Assembly: GCA_001563305.1 (NCBI GenBank)
Contig: CP013703.1
Location: 1,165,773-1,229,772 of the forward strand
Direction of reading: 5' to 3'
DNA from: a methanogenic archaeon mixed culture ISO4-G1
GTDB taxonomy: Archaea > Thermoplasmatota > Thermoplasmata > Methanomassiliicoccales > Methanomethylophilaceae
Length of the DNA: 64,000 nucleotides
In this document: in pieces, positions 49,415 through 58,816 of the stretch
Position numbering within the stretch: the first letter of the stretch is position 1
How the letters are laid out: each line of letters opens with the position of its first letter
The notes under the pieces: generated by a model
What the model was told of the DNA's origin: nothing
Databases searched by the model: none
What the model saw: the letters and a program-made list of their open reading frames with translations, nothing else
Program-made: the position numbers and the translations under genes

Positions 49415-51910
49415 TCATTCGCTGAATTTGAACCTCTCCGGATCCTTTATCAGAATGTATACGAGGATGACGGCCAGGATCGCCGATACCGCAGCGAACA
49501 GGATGGTCAGATATGGAGCCAAGGTCTCCAGGAGGGACTCCTCGGGCTCTGCCCCCGAAAGGTCCTTCGTGAGATCCAGATGTCCTATGCTCCTGTCCAG
49601 CACAGTACCGTCCTGGTAGACCAGACCCAGATGCACCCTGTCCAGAGTGATGTGTCTGTCCAGGCCCCTCTTCATGTCCACGTCGAGCCCCCTGATATCC
49701 AGCTCCACATCCCTGAACTCGTCGAAGACGGTGGTACGCGAATCCTTCAGGATCGTTATTGACTTCGCGGTCATGGCCATGCGCGTGTCCAGTTTGAAAT
49801 CGTTGTCCGACATCTTGTCGAACATCGCTATGATGCCCTCGGTGGCGTAATCGTAATCCTTGACCCATACCTGCCCGTGCGTCGTTTCCACGTTCAGGCC
49901 CTCCCCGTCGGCCTGGAACTCGATATCGTAATAGGCCATGTCCATGTGCCAGGGCATACGGAGGCTCATGTTGAAACCTATGGATTCGTCGAAGGTCATA
50001 CCGAAGGAACCCGTCATGTCGTTGGATGTGACCGTGACCTCCATGCTACCCTCGGGATCCGTGTATTGCTTGTCCTCCTTGACCGTCACGTAATAGCCGA
50101 TGGCGGACACCTTTCCATCTATCACCGACTGGTCCAGGTAGTTGGAGTGGTCTATCGACATCACCACGGATAACGTAGCGGCGGTGCTGCTCAGCTTGCC
50201 GGACCTGACATCTATCGTCTTGCCCTCCTCCTCGTAGAGGACGGAGAAACCAGCGTTGGTGATCTGGAGCTCCGAATGGGCGTCTGTGGAGAAGTTGACA
50301 CCGGATGTGAATGCGTCGAGACATTCTGACAGCGAACCGCTGGATTCCAGATATGCCATGGTACGGTCGAATTCCATCACGGCCGTCCCCTCCCCGTATC
50401 CGGTCCTGTAGAACAGATCGGAGAAGCCAACCGTCATCGTGTTGAGTCCCTTACCGTCCCTGCACAGCAGTCCGTTGGCCTCGTTGACCGACATCTCGTA
50501 CACGCCGTCGTCGTCCGAATCACGGGTCATGGACTCGAAACTCACTTCCAGCCTCTCGCTGCAGTCCAGGAGCTGCTGGACGGTGATCTTCCCGGCCCTG
50601 GAATAGAGCTTGTACAGGTTGTAGATGTCCAGGTCCGTGGCCTTCAGCCTGGAATCGGCTATGACCGTGCTGGAGGTGTTGTCCGGAGACTGCTTGGTGA
50701 CCGTGATCTGCGACACCGTCACATCGGTGTCGAGGACCAGCTTCCTGCTCATCGTGAATGATGCGAAATCCATCTTCGAGGCCTCTACCTTGATGTGCGT
50801 ATCCCCCTCGTCCATGTCCAGGCTCATGTAGCTGTCCGATGTGTCGTTGCCGTCCACCACGAGGACGATGTTCGTGAACGTCCTCGACCTCTCGTTCTCG
50901 TAATCCTCCGTGACGGACGACTCCGCCGTGAACCTGAGCGATTTCAGCATCTCCGACAGGATCTGCGTGTCGTCGCTCAGGGACAGGATCATCTTTCCCA
51001 GCACGGTAGGGTCGGTGACCACGTTGAGCGTCATCTTCGTGACGGTCTCCTTCCACTGGAGCTTGTCCTTCTCGTACTTCTCCATGACCGCCGTTTCAGC
51101 CTTGGTCGATATGTGCTGGAGACCATTGGAATCCGTAGAGAGCGAGGTAGGCCCGATCTCTGTCACCGTGGTCCTGTTTACGATGCCGGTCTCCATGAAC
51201 TCCTCCGTCTCATCGATCTCCTTGATGTCCAGGGAATTGATGACGGGCCCGTTCTTGGTGAGGGTCGCATCCATGGCATCCCTGTTCCGATCCGCTTTGA
51301 AGGTTATCGTCTCCTTGGAGACAAGCGTACCCGAATCGTAATGGTCGGTCACGTAATCCGCCGATGTGAACCTGCATTGGATCTGCGGACCGTTGGAACT
51401 TGTCCTGACCGTTATTTCCGGGTCCGTTATGGACAGGACCGTGTGATCCCATGAGATGTTCAGACGGTCATCATCCTCCGCAGGGACGAGGGTTATCCTG
51501 GCCGTCCCTGAACCGAGGTAGTCCTTGGTGATGATCACGCTTCCGTCGAAACTGTAGCAGACATCCTTCTCCAAACCGGGAAGGGCCACGCCCATGAGCG
51601 CGACAGGACTGCCCTGCCTGACTATGATCTTACCGTTATGGGACATTATTGTCGCCGAACCTGCCACGCCTATGCGGGATCCCTCTCCGAAATCCAAGGT
51701 GAACGTGGATACGTCCAGGACCGTCTTGTCCGCTATGAGGATGTTCGAACCGTCATCGAAGAAGGTGTCCTCAGTGAGTGTGACCTCTCCGGAGATGGTC
51801 GTGGTGCTGCCGATCTTCGATATGTCCGCAGAGATATCGTCGGATACGACGGTGATGCACATCAATAGTGCCAGCATCAGAATGGCCGGTATGAGGGAAC
51901 GGGTCTTCAT
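49415..51910 (-). CDS. Large surface-anchored protein of unknown function
   Basis: An 831-residue extracellular protein: signal peptide (SLIPAILMLALLMCITVVS), then about 750 residues of beta-rich, Thr/Ser/Asp-rich sequence, and a C-terminal membrane helix (YLTILFAAVSAILAVILVYIL) followed by a short basic tail. Near the N terminus the repeats ISGEVTLTED, ILIADKTVLDVSTF and IGVAGSATIMSHN suggest a beta-helix; the rest shows no domain I recognise. Its ATG overlaps the stop of the MFS transporter gene (ATGA), so the two are cotranscribed. It may form part of the cell envelope or act as an external subunit of the transport process. Confidence 0.7.
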   Translation of the reverse strand: MKTRSLIPAILMLALLMCITVVSDDISADISKIGSTTTISGEVTLTEDTFFDDGSNILIADKTVLDVSTFTLDFGEGSRIGVAGSATIMSHNGKIIVRQGSPVALMGVALPGLEKDVCYSFDGSVIITKDYLGSGTARITLVPAEDDDRLNISWDHTVLSITDPEITVRTSSNGPQIQCRFTSADYVTDHYDSGTLVSKETITFKADRNRDAMDATLTKNGPVINSLDIKEIDETEEFMETGIVNRTTVTEIGPTSLSTDSNGLQHISTKAETAVMEKYEKDKLQWKETVTKMTLNVVTDPTVLGKMILSLSDDTQILSEMLKSLRFTAESSVTEDYENERSRTFTNIVLVVDGNDTSDSYMSLDMDEGDTHIKVEASKMDFASFTMSRKLVLDTDVTVSQITVTKQSPDNTSSTVIADSRLKATDLDIYNLYKLYSRAGKITVQQLLDCSERLEVSFESMTRDSDDDGVYEMSVNEANGLLCRDGKGLNTMTVGFSDLFYRTGYGEGTAVMEFDRTMAYLESSGSLSECLDAFTSGVNFSTDAHSELQITNAGFSVLYEEEGKTIDVRSGKLSSTAATLSVVMSIDHSNYLDQSVIDGKVSAIGYYVTVKEDKQYTDPEGSMEVTVTSNDMTGSFGMTFDESIGFNMSLRMPWHMDMAYYDIEFQADGEGLNVETTHGQVWVKDYDYATEGIIAMFDKMSDNDFKLDTRMAMTAKSITILKDSRTTVFDEFRDVELDIRGLDVDMKRGLDRHITLDRVHLGLVYQDGTVLDRSIGHLDLTKDLSGAEPEESLLETLAPYLTILFAAVSAILAVILVYILIKDPERFKFSE

Positions 51911-53421
51911 ATCTCCTTCTCCCCCCTTACAAGTAACAATGCCACAGGCACCGCCACCACCACGAACGCTATCGCACCGTATGTGAATCCTACCCCGACA
52001 CCCTCCGCGAAGAAAGTGGCGATCTCATCGGTGAGGCCCGGGATCGCCCTGATGAAATCGTTGAGCGGCGTGACCAGGAGGTTGGCTATGGAACTGTCCG
52101 AAGGCAGCTGCACGGGCATGATGGAATTCCAATGGTCGACCGTGGCGCCTATCCTCTCTTTCATGTAGAGATCGGCCATCAGCTGGTAGAAGTTGTATCC
52201 CAGCCACAGCGACAGGGTACGTACCATGATCGCGAAGGACATCATCGCACCGTTGTTGTCCTCGTTGGTCCTGTTCTGGATGGTCGCGTTCAGCATCGAG
52301 ACCAGGCATCCGATCGCAAGGCCAAGCACGAACAGGTGAAGTGCGTACAGGAACGAAGGGTCGTCCTCGGTGACGAATACCATCGATAGCAGCGCTATCG
52401 GCGACAGCACCGCGCTCAGCAGGAGCCATACCAGATGTCCGGTCCTGTCTATCATCTTCGATATGCATATGGCCGTCACGGCCGCCCCGCATACCAAGAT
52501 GATGAAGAAGGGGGCAGCCTCCATCACTGACATCTGATACGTGAAGAATGCTATCTTGACCATGAATCCGACGGCACCCATGTCAATGACGCCCAGCAGT
52601 ACGATGAATATCAGGGAGGCGGCGGTCAGCTTGGCGTTCTTGACCTTCCTGTGGAACATCGATTCCGGATCATGGACCTCGATCAGAAGGAATGCAAGGA
52701 ACAGCATCACCAGGAGTCCCAGGCACATCTGGGCCATCGGGTCGGCGATGCTCCAGTCGAGATACATCTTCTGAAGGAAGAACACGAACAGGCCCGCCCA
52801 TACGGTAATGATGATTGCCGCCGGCGGATTGACCTTCAGGGTGCTCTTCCTGCCGTTGGAAAGGATCTCCAGGGACGGATACATCACGAGCGCCTGGAGG
52901 ATCGCGAATATCCAGAACGCCACCGGCCAATCGATGACGCCCATCACGGCCCTGCCGGCGAATATCCCTGTGAGCATACCGCCTCCGAATCCGAGGGACA
53001 TTATCCCGTTGGCCATGTAACGGAGCTTCGGGTTCTCCACGTCGAAGAATATCTGGGCGATGCATGTGACGATGATTATCCCTGCACCGAATCCCTCGAC
53101 CCCACGGAACAGGATGAACGGCATCATCTCCGTGGAGAGCGCACAGGCCGCCGAGGATGCGATGAACAGGAGGGAACCTATCAGGTATGGTATCTTCCTG
53201 CCGTACCTGTCCAGGGTACTCGCGCACAGACCCATGGATGCGCATTCCCCTGCGACGAAAGCGGGGAACGTCCACGCATAATCGTTTCCGGGGAACGAGT
53301 TCAGGTCCAGCATCAGATCGAACGATATGATCTGGGTGAATGCGGCGGGTACACAGACGATATATGTACTGAAGGATAACAGGAACAATCCCGGCAATCT
53401 CTTCTTTATAGCTGCGTCCAT
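51907..53421 (-). CDS. MFS transporter (DHA2-like, 14 helices)
   Basis: A 504-residue major-facilitator protein. The helix 2-3 loop motif is seen in DRYGRKIPYLIGSLLF (the D-R-x-G-R-K motif A variant), with FILFRGVEGFGAGIIIV in helix 4 (motif B, RGVEGFGAG) and GRAVMGVIDWPVAFWIFA in helix 5-6. About 14 membrane segments are seen. It would export or import a small organic molecule with protons. Start at the ATG at 53419-53421 (MDAAIKKRL) preceded by a purine-rich GGCGAGG; the TTG nine codons upstream is rejected. The TATA-like element caatataaatagg lies about 40 nt upstream. Confidence 0.88.
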   Translation of the reverse strand: MDAAIKKRLPGLFLLSFSTYIVCVPAAFTQIISFDLMLDLNSFPGNDYAWTFPAFVAGECASMGLCASTLDRYGRKIPYLIGSLLFIASSAACALSTEMMPFILFRGVEGFGAGIIIVTCIAQIFFDVENPKLRYMANGIMSLGFGGGMLTGIFAGRAVMGVIDWPVAFWIFAILQALVMYPSLEILSNGRKSTLKVNPPAAIIITVWAGLFVFFLQKMYLDWSIADPMAQMCLGLLVMLFLAFLLIEVHDPESMFHRKVKNAKLTAASLIFIVLLGVIDMGAVGFMVKIAFFTYQMSVMEAAPFFIILVCGAAVTAICISKMIDRTGHLVWLLLSAVLSPIALLSMVFVTEDDPSFLYALHLFVLGLAIGCLVSMLNATIQNRTNEDNNGAMMSFAIMVRTLSLWLGYNFYQLMADLYMKERIGATVDHWNSIMPVQLPSDSSIANLLVTPLNDFIRAIPGLTDEIATFFAEGVGVGFTYGAIAFVVVAVPVALLLVRGEKEI

Positions 53422-53454
53422 GTCCTCGCCTTTAATAACGTCTGGCAAGTCCAG

Positions 53455-53660
53455 GACCTATTTATATTGGAGTGTTTAACAATCGCCATATTCGAACCAT
53501 CGCGGTTCTTTTTTACCGTATTCCATCCAATTATCATGTGTTTTTTTGACTAGGGGATAGGGGCATACCCTATTTAATTAAATATTATCGGCTTAAACCC
53601 TTGGGGGGTATGGTATACCTTATCTACTATAACATTATACAGTGGACTATAGCACCAACT
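53455..53660. promoter_or_regulatory. AT-rich divergent intergenic region with inverted repeats
   Basis: The 255-nt gap between the MFS gene and importer 2 has no gene I can see. It holds a TATA-like element for each direction (caatataaatagg, minus strand, near 53459; actataacattatac, plus strand, near 53624), an inverted repeat ATAGGG-gcata-CCCTAT (53557-53573) and the palindrome GGTATACC near 53610. These could be metal- or cofactor-responsive sites, but there is no direct evidence. Confidence 0.4.
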
Positions 53661-53676
53661 CGGAGTGTAAGGAACA

Positions 53677-54813
53677 ATGTCAAGAACCACAATCATCGCG
53701 GTGACAATCATTGCTGTCATCGCAGTCGCAGCAATAGCCATCTGGGGCACCCAGGGTAGCCAGTCTCCCGATGAGGAATCGACGATCGAATTCGTGGATT
53801 CCGGAGGGAATACAATCAAGCTCAATGGACCGGTAGATTCGGTCGTCAGCATAAACACGCTTCCGGCCATCGCCATGAAGATCCTCGACCTGCAGGACAA
53901 GGTGGACGAGATCCTCTTCTACAAGACGGAAAACAGATACCAGTACTTCCATGATGCTGGGTTCAACAACATCTCTTCTGACACACCATTCTATTCCACG
54001 CTCACCACAGCGGATTACTTCGTTGAGAACAACATGAAGGTCCTGCTCGCCCCCACAACCGCAAGTCCCCTGTCAGCCACGCTCGAGAACTCCTGCAAGG
54101 AGTATGGCATCACGATAATCAAACTCGACTGTTTCGGAGAGACCATGATCGAGGACATGGAGAAACTCGTGAAGATGTTCGGAAATCCGGAGAAATCCGT
54201 CAAGGCCCTCAACGACTACAAGGCCCTCAGGAACGGCGTCATCGACGATGTCCTCAGCAAATGCTCCCCCAGCGACGACAATCTGTTCCTCTTCGAAATG
54301 ATGGGCATCTCCGCATTCTACAACGAGAACGGGGAACTCAGCAAGGCGGTGGAGAAGATCTACGGAAAGAACGCGGTCAGGTTTATGGACCTAACACCCA
54401 CCGAGAAGGTTACCACGACCGCCAAGGGTGACGGTCCTAAGGAGAGTCTCACCGTCATCGACGGCAAGACCCCCATCACAATTCTGTTCCTGAGAGCTTC
54501 AGCGGGAGACGACGCCGATACCATCGCAAGCAAATGGAACAGCAACGTTGTCAAGGACTACAACCTAAGCTATCTGAAGGATGATTCCGTATTCTGCATA
54601 GACAGTGAGATCGTAACGGGAACCATGGACTACATCGGATACGTGGCCATGGCACAGGCATGCGGTGTCGACACCGGTTACAGCCTGACCGAACTGGCAT
54701 CCCAGTACGAAGAGCTCTATGGATTCCCCAAGGAGATAGAGAACAACCTGTGGCAGCTCCAGTTCGACACCGACGGGAAACTGATCGCGGTCGTCGACTA
54801 CGACGCTGCTTGA
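53677..54813 (+). CDS. FepB/BtuF-type substrate-binding protein, N-terminally anchored (importer 2)
   Basis: A 378-residue binding protein with a single N-terminal hydrophobic segment (TTIIAVTIIAVIAVAAIAIWG) that may be a membrane anchor rather than a cleaved signal; no C-terminal helix, unlike importer 1. The fold is class III: NTIKLNGPVDSVVSINTLPAIAMKILD (pattern, residues 45-71), central helix, and second lobe (ITILFLRASAGDDADTIASKW). Divergent in sequence from the other two binding proteins. First gene of operon 2. Confidence 0.8.
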   Translation: MSRTTIIAVTIIAVIAVAAIAIWGTQGSQSPDEESTIEFVDSGGNTIKLNGPVDSVVSINTLPAIAMKILDLQDKVDEILFYKTENRYQYFHDAGFNNISSDTPFYSTLTTADYFVENNMKVLLAPTTASPLSATLENSCKEYGITIIKLDCFGETMIEDMEKLVKMFGNPEKSVKALNDYKALRNGVIDDVLSKCSPSDDNLFLFEMMGISAFYNENGELSKAVEKIYGKNAVRFMDLTPTEKVTTTAKGDGPKESLTVIDGKTPITILFLRASAGDDADTIASKWNSNVVKDYNLSYLKDDSVFCIDSEIVTGTMDYIGYVAMAQACGVDTGYSLTELASQYEELYGFPKEIENNLWQLQFDTDGKLIAVVDYDAA

Positions 54814-54829
54814 ATCCGCTAAAGATACC

Positions 54830-55996
54830 ATGGACGGCGATGAACGCAGGCATGAACTGACCCGTATCATCAGGAACGATATCGACACCGATACGTTCCA
54901 GGGAAAATACGATGCCGGCATCAGGAAGAAAATATTGTTCATCCTGTCCATGGTGGCCGTTACCATCGTCGTGGCGATAGCATCCATATGCCTCGGGGCG
55001 ACGGATATCCCCCTCGAGGACCTTTTCCGTGTGTTCTTCCATCCGCTGTTCCCGGACTGGGTACCGGAACCGTCCCATGACTACTACTACAACTTCGTTT
55101 ACAACGGAAGGCTGCCCAGACTCGTTCTGATAATACTTACCGGAGTGAGCCTGGGGGCAGCGGGAATGATGATGCAGGCTGTCCTGCGTAACCCGCTCGT
55201 GAGCCCGTTCACTCTCGGTGTATCCACCGCGGCATCATTCGGTGCCGCGCTTGCAATCCTGCTCGGGGACGCCATCCTCGGCGCATCCGCCATGGGCACG
55301 GCCGTCGATGTCATAGGTACATCGTTCTCGGTCAGCGACCTCTTCAGGGTCGTGATGGCCTTCCTAGTGGCCCTGCTGAGCATCTGGCTGGTCCTGATCA
55401 TGTCCAGGAGAGGGTCATCATCCAGATCCCTTCTGATCCTTTCCGGGGTGGTCATCAGCTACCTCTTCCAGGCTGGGATAATGTCCAGCAAGTACTTCTC
55501 CAACGACGAGCAACTGAGGGAGATCACACTATGGATCATGGGGAGCATGGCCAACGCCTCATGGGGCGCGGACCTGATCATCTTCCCCGTGGTCACAGTA
55601 TGCCTGATATTCCTGTTCAAGCAATCCATGGACCTTAATGCGCTCTCGGCCGGCGATGAGGTCGCATCGTCCCTGGGAGTGGATGTCGACAGGCTCAGGA
55701 AGAGAACATTGGTGCTGTGCACGCTGATGTCTGCGGTGTGCCTCGCATTCACCGGCGTGATCGGATTCATCGGACTGATGGCCCCCCACATCTGCAGGAT
55801 GATCATAGGGAACGATGCGAGATACCTCATGCCCGCATCGACATTGATGGGAATCGTGGTGCTGTCGATATCGGACCTGTTCTGCAGGCTCATCATACGT
55901 CCCGGGGAACTCCCCACAGGTATCGTGCTGTATCTGATCGGAGGTCTGTTCTTCATCTGGCTGGTCAGCAACAGGAAATGGGGGTCAAGACTATGA
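54830..55996 (+). CDS. FecCD-family permease (importer 2)
   Basis: A 388-residue permease with an N-terminal cytosolic extension of about 30 residues, then about ten helices. Marks: LILTGVSLGAAGMMMQAVLRNPLVSPFTLGVSTAASFGA (pattern, about 104-142), ITLWIMGSMANASWG and VIGFIGLMAPHICRMI. It starts 17 nt after the binding protein and overlaps the ATPase gene (ATGA). Confidence 0.92.
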   Translation: MDGDERRHELTRIIRNDIDTDTFQGKYDAGIRKKILFILSMVAVTIVVAIASICLGATDIPLEDLFRVFFHPLFPDWVPEPSHDYYYNFVYNGRLPRLVLIILTGVSLGAAGMMMQAVLRNPLVSPFTLGVSTAASFGAALAILLGDAILGASAMGTAVDVIGTSFSVSDLFRVVMAFLVALLSIWLVLIMSRRGSSSRSLLILSGVVISYLFQAGIMSSKYFSNDEQLREITLWIMGSMANASWGADLIIFPVVTVCLIFLFKQSMDLNALSAGDEVASSLGVDVDRLRKRTLVLCTLMSAVCLAFTGVIGFIGLMAPHICRMIIGNDARYLMPASTLMGIVVLSISDLFCRLIIRPGELPTGIVLYLIGGLFFIWLVSNRKWGSRL

Positions 55997-56772
55997 AGCT
56001 CAAGATCGAAGGCCTGGCACAGGGATACCAGAACAAGACCGTGATCCACGACATAGACATGGAGGCGAACTCCGGAGAGGTCGTCACCATCCTAGGACCC
56101 AACGGTGCCGGGAAATCCACACTTATCAAGACGATCTGCAACGTGATGAGGCCCGTTGCCGGGAGGATAAGCATCGACGGCAGGGACATAACCGACATCG
56201 ACAGGACGGAATACGCCAAAATCATCGGATACGTCCCCCAGACCGCCGTCTTCTTCGGAAGTTCGAGCGTGTACGACAACGTCCTCATCGGGCGCAGACC
56301 GTACGTCAAGTGGTCGTACAGCGACACGGACATCCAGATGGCCGCCGATGCGATGATACGCATGAAGGTCGACGACCTCTACGACAGACCGATCCACAGG
56401 CTCTCGGGCGGACAGAGGCAGAGGGTCACGCTCGCACGTGCACTGGCACAGTCCCCCTCGTTCTACGTTTTCGACGAACCCACTAGCGCATTGGACCTCA
56501 GGAATCAGCTCGACACCCTCAAGGTCATGCGCCAGGTCATATCGGAGAACAACGCCTGCATGATCATCGCGCTCCACGACCTGAATCTCGCCTACCGCTA
56601 CTCGGACAAGGTCCTGGTCCTGAAGGACGGGACTGTATACGCGTTCGGTGACACAGAAGATGTCATAACACCCGAGATGATCGGTGACGTCTACGGCGTC
56701 GACGCGGAGATCGTCGAGGGAAGCAAGGGAAAGTTCATCCATTCCTATGATTCCGAGCTGGACGGATTGTGA
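55993..56772 (+). CDS. BtuD/FecE-type ABC ATPase (importer 2)
   Basis: A 259-residue importer ATPase: Walker A GPNGAGKST, Q-loop VPQTAV, signature LSGGQRQR, Walker B YVFDEPTSALD, switch LHDLN. Start at the ATG at 55993 overlapping the permease stop (ATGA). Its stop directly abuts that of the convergent ferredoxin-like gene. Confidence 0.93.
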   Translation: MKLKIEGLAQGYQNKTVIHDIDMEANSGEVVTILGPNGAGKSTLIKTICNVMRPVAGRISIDGRDITDIDRTEYAKIIGYVPQTAVFFGSSSVYDNVLIGRRPYVKWSYSDTDIQMAADAMIRMKVDDLYDRPIHRLSGGQRQRVTLARALAQSPSFYVFDEPTSALDLRNQLDTLKVMRQVISENNACMIIALHDLNLAYRYSDKVLVLKDGTVYAFGDTEDVITPEMIGDVYGVDAEIVEGSKGKFIHSYDSELDGL

Positions 56773-57489
56773 TCAGGACAGGATCCTTCCGTCGCGGGCG
56801 ATGACTGTCTCCTTCACCTGGATGTCCTTCCCTGACGCGTCTACCGCCGATGCGACCAGCCTCGTCAGTGCACTGCAGCAGGGCACCTCCATCCTCACGA
56901 CCTCGACGGAATTGATCTGGTTGTTGGCAAAAATCTCCGTGAACTTGTCGAACCTCTCCCTCTCGTCGAGCTTGGGGCAGCCGATTACGATCGGATCCCC
57001 GTTGACGAACCGCTCCCTGAAGTTCCCGACCTTGAATGCGGTACAATCCGCCGCGATAACCAGCCTCCCTTTCAAGAAATCCGACTTGGAAGACACGAGT
57101 GCCAGCTGTATCGGCCACTGTTCTCCCGGGACCGCCATGAGATTGGATCCTGAGGAGATCAGGGGCTTGGCGGCCGGTGCCCCGATCTTGGGATCCTCCT
57201 GCTTTCCGGGCAGCGCCGATTGGGACTCCGGCTGCCTGAGCTTCGGATCCTCCTTCTTGGCGGACAATGCCCCCTGCGGTCTCGGTGCGTTGAGTTTCGG
57301 ATTATCATCCTTGAATGAGATCGCACCCTGAGGGCATGCCGGCAGGCAGTCACCCATGCCGTCACAGTAATTAGGTTTGACAAGTCTGGCCTTCCCGTCG
57401 ATCAATGCCAATGCACCTTCGTGACATGCTTCCACGCACAATCCGCACCCGTTACACCTAGATTCGTCGATTGCAATAGTTTTGGCCAT
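56773..57489 (-). CDS. Two-cluster ferredoxin-like protein with repeat linker and C-terminal domain
   Basis: A 238-residue protein. Residues 1-60 hold two [4Fe-4S] motifs: CNGCGLCVEAC and CDGMGDCLPACP. Residues about 60-105 are a low-complexity linker with two and a half copies of an 18-residue repeat (pattern E-D-P-K-L-x-x-P-x-x-Q-x-A-L). Residues about 120-238 form a domain common in methanogen and clostridial iron-sulfur proteins (QLALVSSKSDFLKGRLVIAADCTAF, IVIGCPKLDE, MEVPCCSAL), with further cysteines possibly binding another cofactor. It likely shuttles electrons. A TATA-like element (ctttaaactt, about 57507-57516) precedes the ATG by about 22 nt. Confidence 0.82.
   Translation of the reverse strand: MAKTIAIDESRCNGCGLCVEACHEGALALIDGKARLVKPNYCDGMGDCLPACPQGAISFKDDNPKLNAPRPQGALSAKKEDPKLRQPESQSALPGKQEDPKIGAPAAKPLISSGSNLMAVPGEQWPIQLALVSSKSDFLKGRLVIAADCTAFKVGNFRERFVNGDPIVIGCPKLDERERFDKFTEIFANNQINSVEVVRMEVPCCSALTRLVASAVDASGKDIQVKETVIARDGRILS
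57187..57312 (-). repeat. 54-bp in-frame tandem repeat in the ferredoxin-like gene
   Basis: Two full copies (57187-57240 and 57241-57294) and a partial third (57295-57312) of a 54-bp unit encoding 18 residues. The first ten bases of the units read cttgggatcc, cttcggatcc and tttcggatta, showing moderate divergence. Confidence 0.65.
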
Positions 57490-57621
57490 GATTGAGGTAT
57501 GGATTCCAAGTTTAAAGAGTCAATTCTATAGTTTGTCCCCCTAAAAATGTTGGATGAATTATCCTATGTTATTAATACGACGATACTATCGAGGTGATGG
57601 ACTAATAATCCAAGTGATTTA

Positions 57622-58779
57622 ATGGATAAAAAAGTATTAGCGATAGGTGTTGTCGCTATCCTTCTGGTCGCTGGAGCAGCTATTTTCTTCATGCTCCCCA
57701 AGGAACAGAAGGCCGAGTATGATCCCGCTAAAGGATGGTATTCCTGGGACCCGTACGTCGGAGATTACGGCACATCTGAGATGACCTCATCCCCTAACCT
57801 TCTGAAAGCCACTGAGAAGTTGTATACAACGGTATACACTGACCTCCCGGACTATTCCAAGTACACGAAGGTTCCTGACGACTTCCTCAAATTCGATTCC
57901 AGAGTATCTGAAACCAGTGATTCCATCACGGTTACCAGTTTCATCAGAAAAGAGACGAAGGGAACGGACTACGAGGAAGTCCAGGTGACAATCCCCAAGG
58001 GAAAGAACTATCACCTCGTCACGGTCGCATCCACAGCTGCCCTCATCAAACAGATGCTGGAGACCAGCCTGTCCCCTGCCGAGGCAGAGGCGAAGACATG
58101 GGAATACATCTATGGACTGGACAAGTCCGCATTCCCCGGTGCATCGTCCGATATTAACAAGAACTACGGAATGACCATTCCTGAAGGAGTAAAGAGTGTC
58201 TCGAGCACATACAACCCCGTCAGCAAGCTGGATGAATACACTGGATATGTGGCTGATGCCTGTGCAACAGAGGATGATGTTTTCGTTCTCCTTTGCAGCG
58301 GTAACTTCGGAGCTAGCTATGCAGACATGCAGCCTTTCCTCGACATGCTCAACGCGGCGAATCCCGGAAAGGCATACCTTGTCGCACTGTACTCCACCGA
58401 CCTCAGCGATGTTTTCGCATCCATTGAGATCATCGGATCCATCTTCGACAAGAAATCCGCAGCAGACGATCTAATCGACGACATCCGCCTGCACTTCTAC
58501 GCTATGCACCAGGAGTCGTCCAAACTGAACAAGAACTACAAGGTGTACGTAGAGAGCACATCTGGCCAGGGAGCCGGAACCGGATCCATCATCAACGACG
58601 TCGTCACCAGCGTCCTGAGCCTGAAGAACATCTGCAAGCACGAGCAGTGGGTCAAGATCAGCGATGAAATCGTTATCGATGAACAGCCAAAAGTCATCAT
58701 CTTCCAGTCATCGGACAAGAGGACCATGGATGAGAGGATGAGAGTTGGCTACATCCCCGGACAGACAGAAACAGCTTGA
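57622..58779 (+). CDS. Divergent substrate-binding protein (importer 3)
   Basis: A 385-residue protein with an N-terminal hydrophobic segment (VLAIGVVAILLVAGAAIFFML) and no C-terminal anchor. The body resembles periplasmic binding proteins only loosely; segments VFVLLCSGNFGASYADMQPF, KNYKVYVESTSGQGAG and a final EQPKVIIFQSSDKRTM fit two alpha-beta lobes. Position right in front of a FecCD permease and its ATPase is the main evidence for its role. Ligand unknown, and sequence unlike importers 1 and 2, so a different ligand is likely. TATA-like element (gttattaatac, 57567-57577) about 45 nt upstream. Confidence 0.68.
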   Translation: MDKKVLAIGVVAILLVAGAAIFFMLPKEQKAEYDPAKGWYSWDPYVGDYGTSEMTSSPNLLKATEKLYTTVYTDLPDYSKYTKVPDDFLKFDSRVSETSDSITVTSFIRKETKGTDYEEVQVTIPKGKNYHLVTVASTAALIKQMLETSLSPAEAEAKTWEYIYGLDKSAFPGASSDINKNYGMTIPEGVKSVSSTYNPVSKLDEYTGYVADACATEDDVFVLLCSGNFGASYADMQPFLDMLNAANPGKAYLVALYSTDLSDVFASIEIIGSIFDKKSAADDLIDDIRLHFYAMHQESSKLNKNYKVYVESTSGQGAGTGSIINDVVTSVLSLKNICKHEQWVKISDEIVIDEQPKVIIFQSSDKRTMDERMRVGYIPGQTETA

Positions 58780-58786
58780 ACAAAAT

Positions 58787-58804
58787 GAGGGGGTCAACCC
58801 CCTC
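58787..58804 (+). promoter_or_regulatory. Intercistronic stem-loop between binding protein and permease
   Basis: Perfect 7-bp hairpin GAGGGGG-tcaa-CCCCCTC, 7 nt after the stop of the binding protein and 12 nt before the permease start. It may protect the upstream message or reduce downstream expression, giving excess binding protein. Confidence 0.5.
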
Positions 58805-58816
58805 ACAACACGTGAT

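Noticed and set aside
58745-58816. Longer N terminus of permease 3
   Set aside because: It would overlap the binding-protein gene and cross a strong hairpin; family members do not have this extension.
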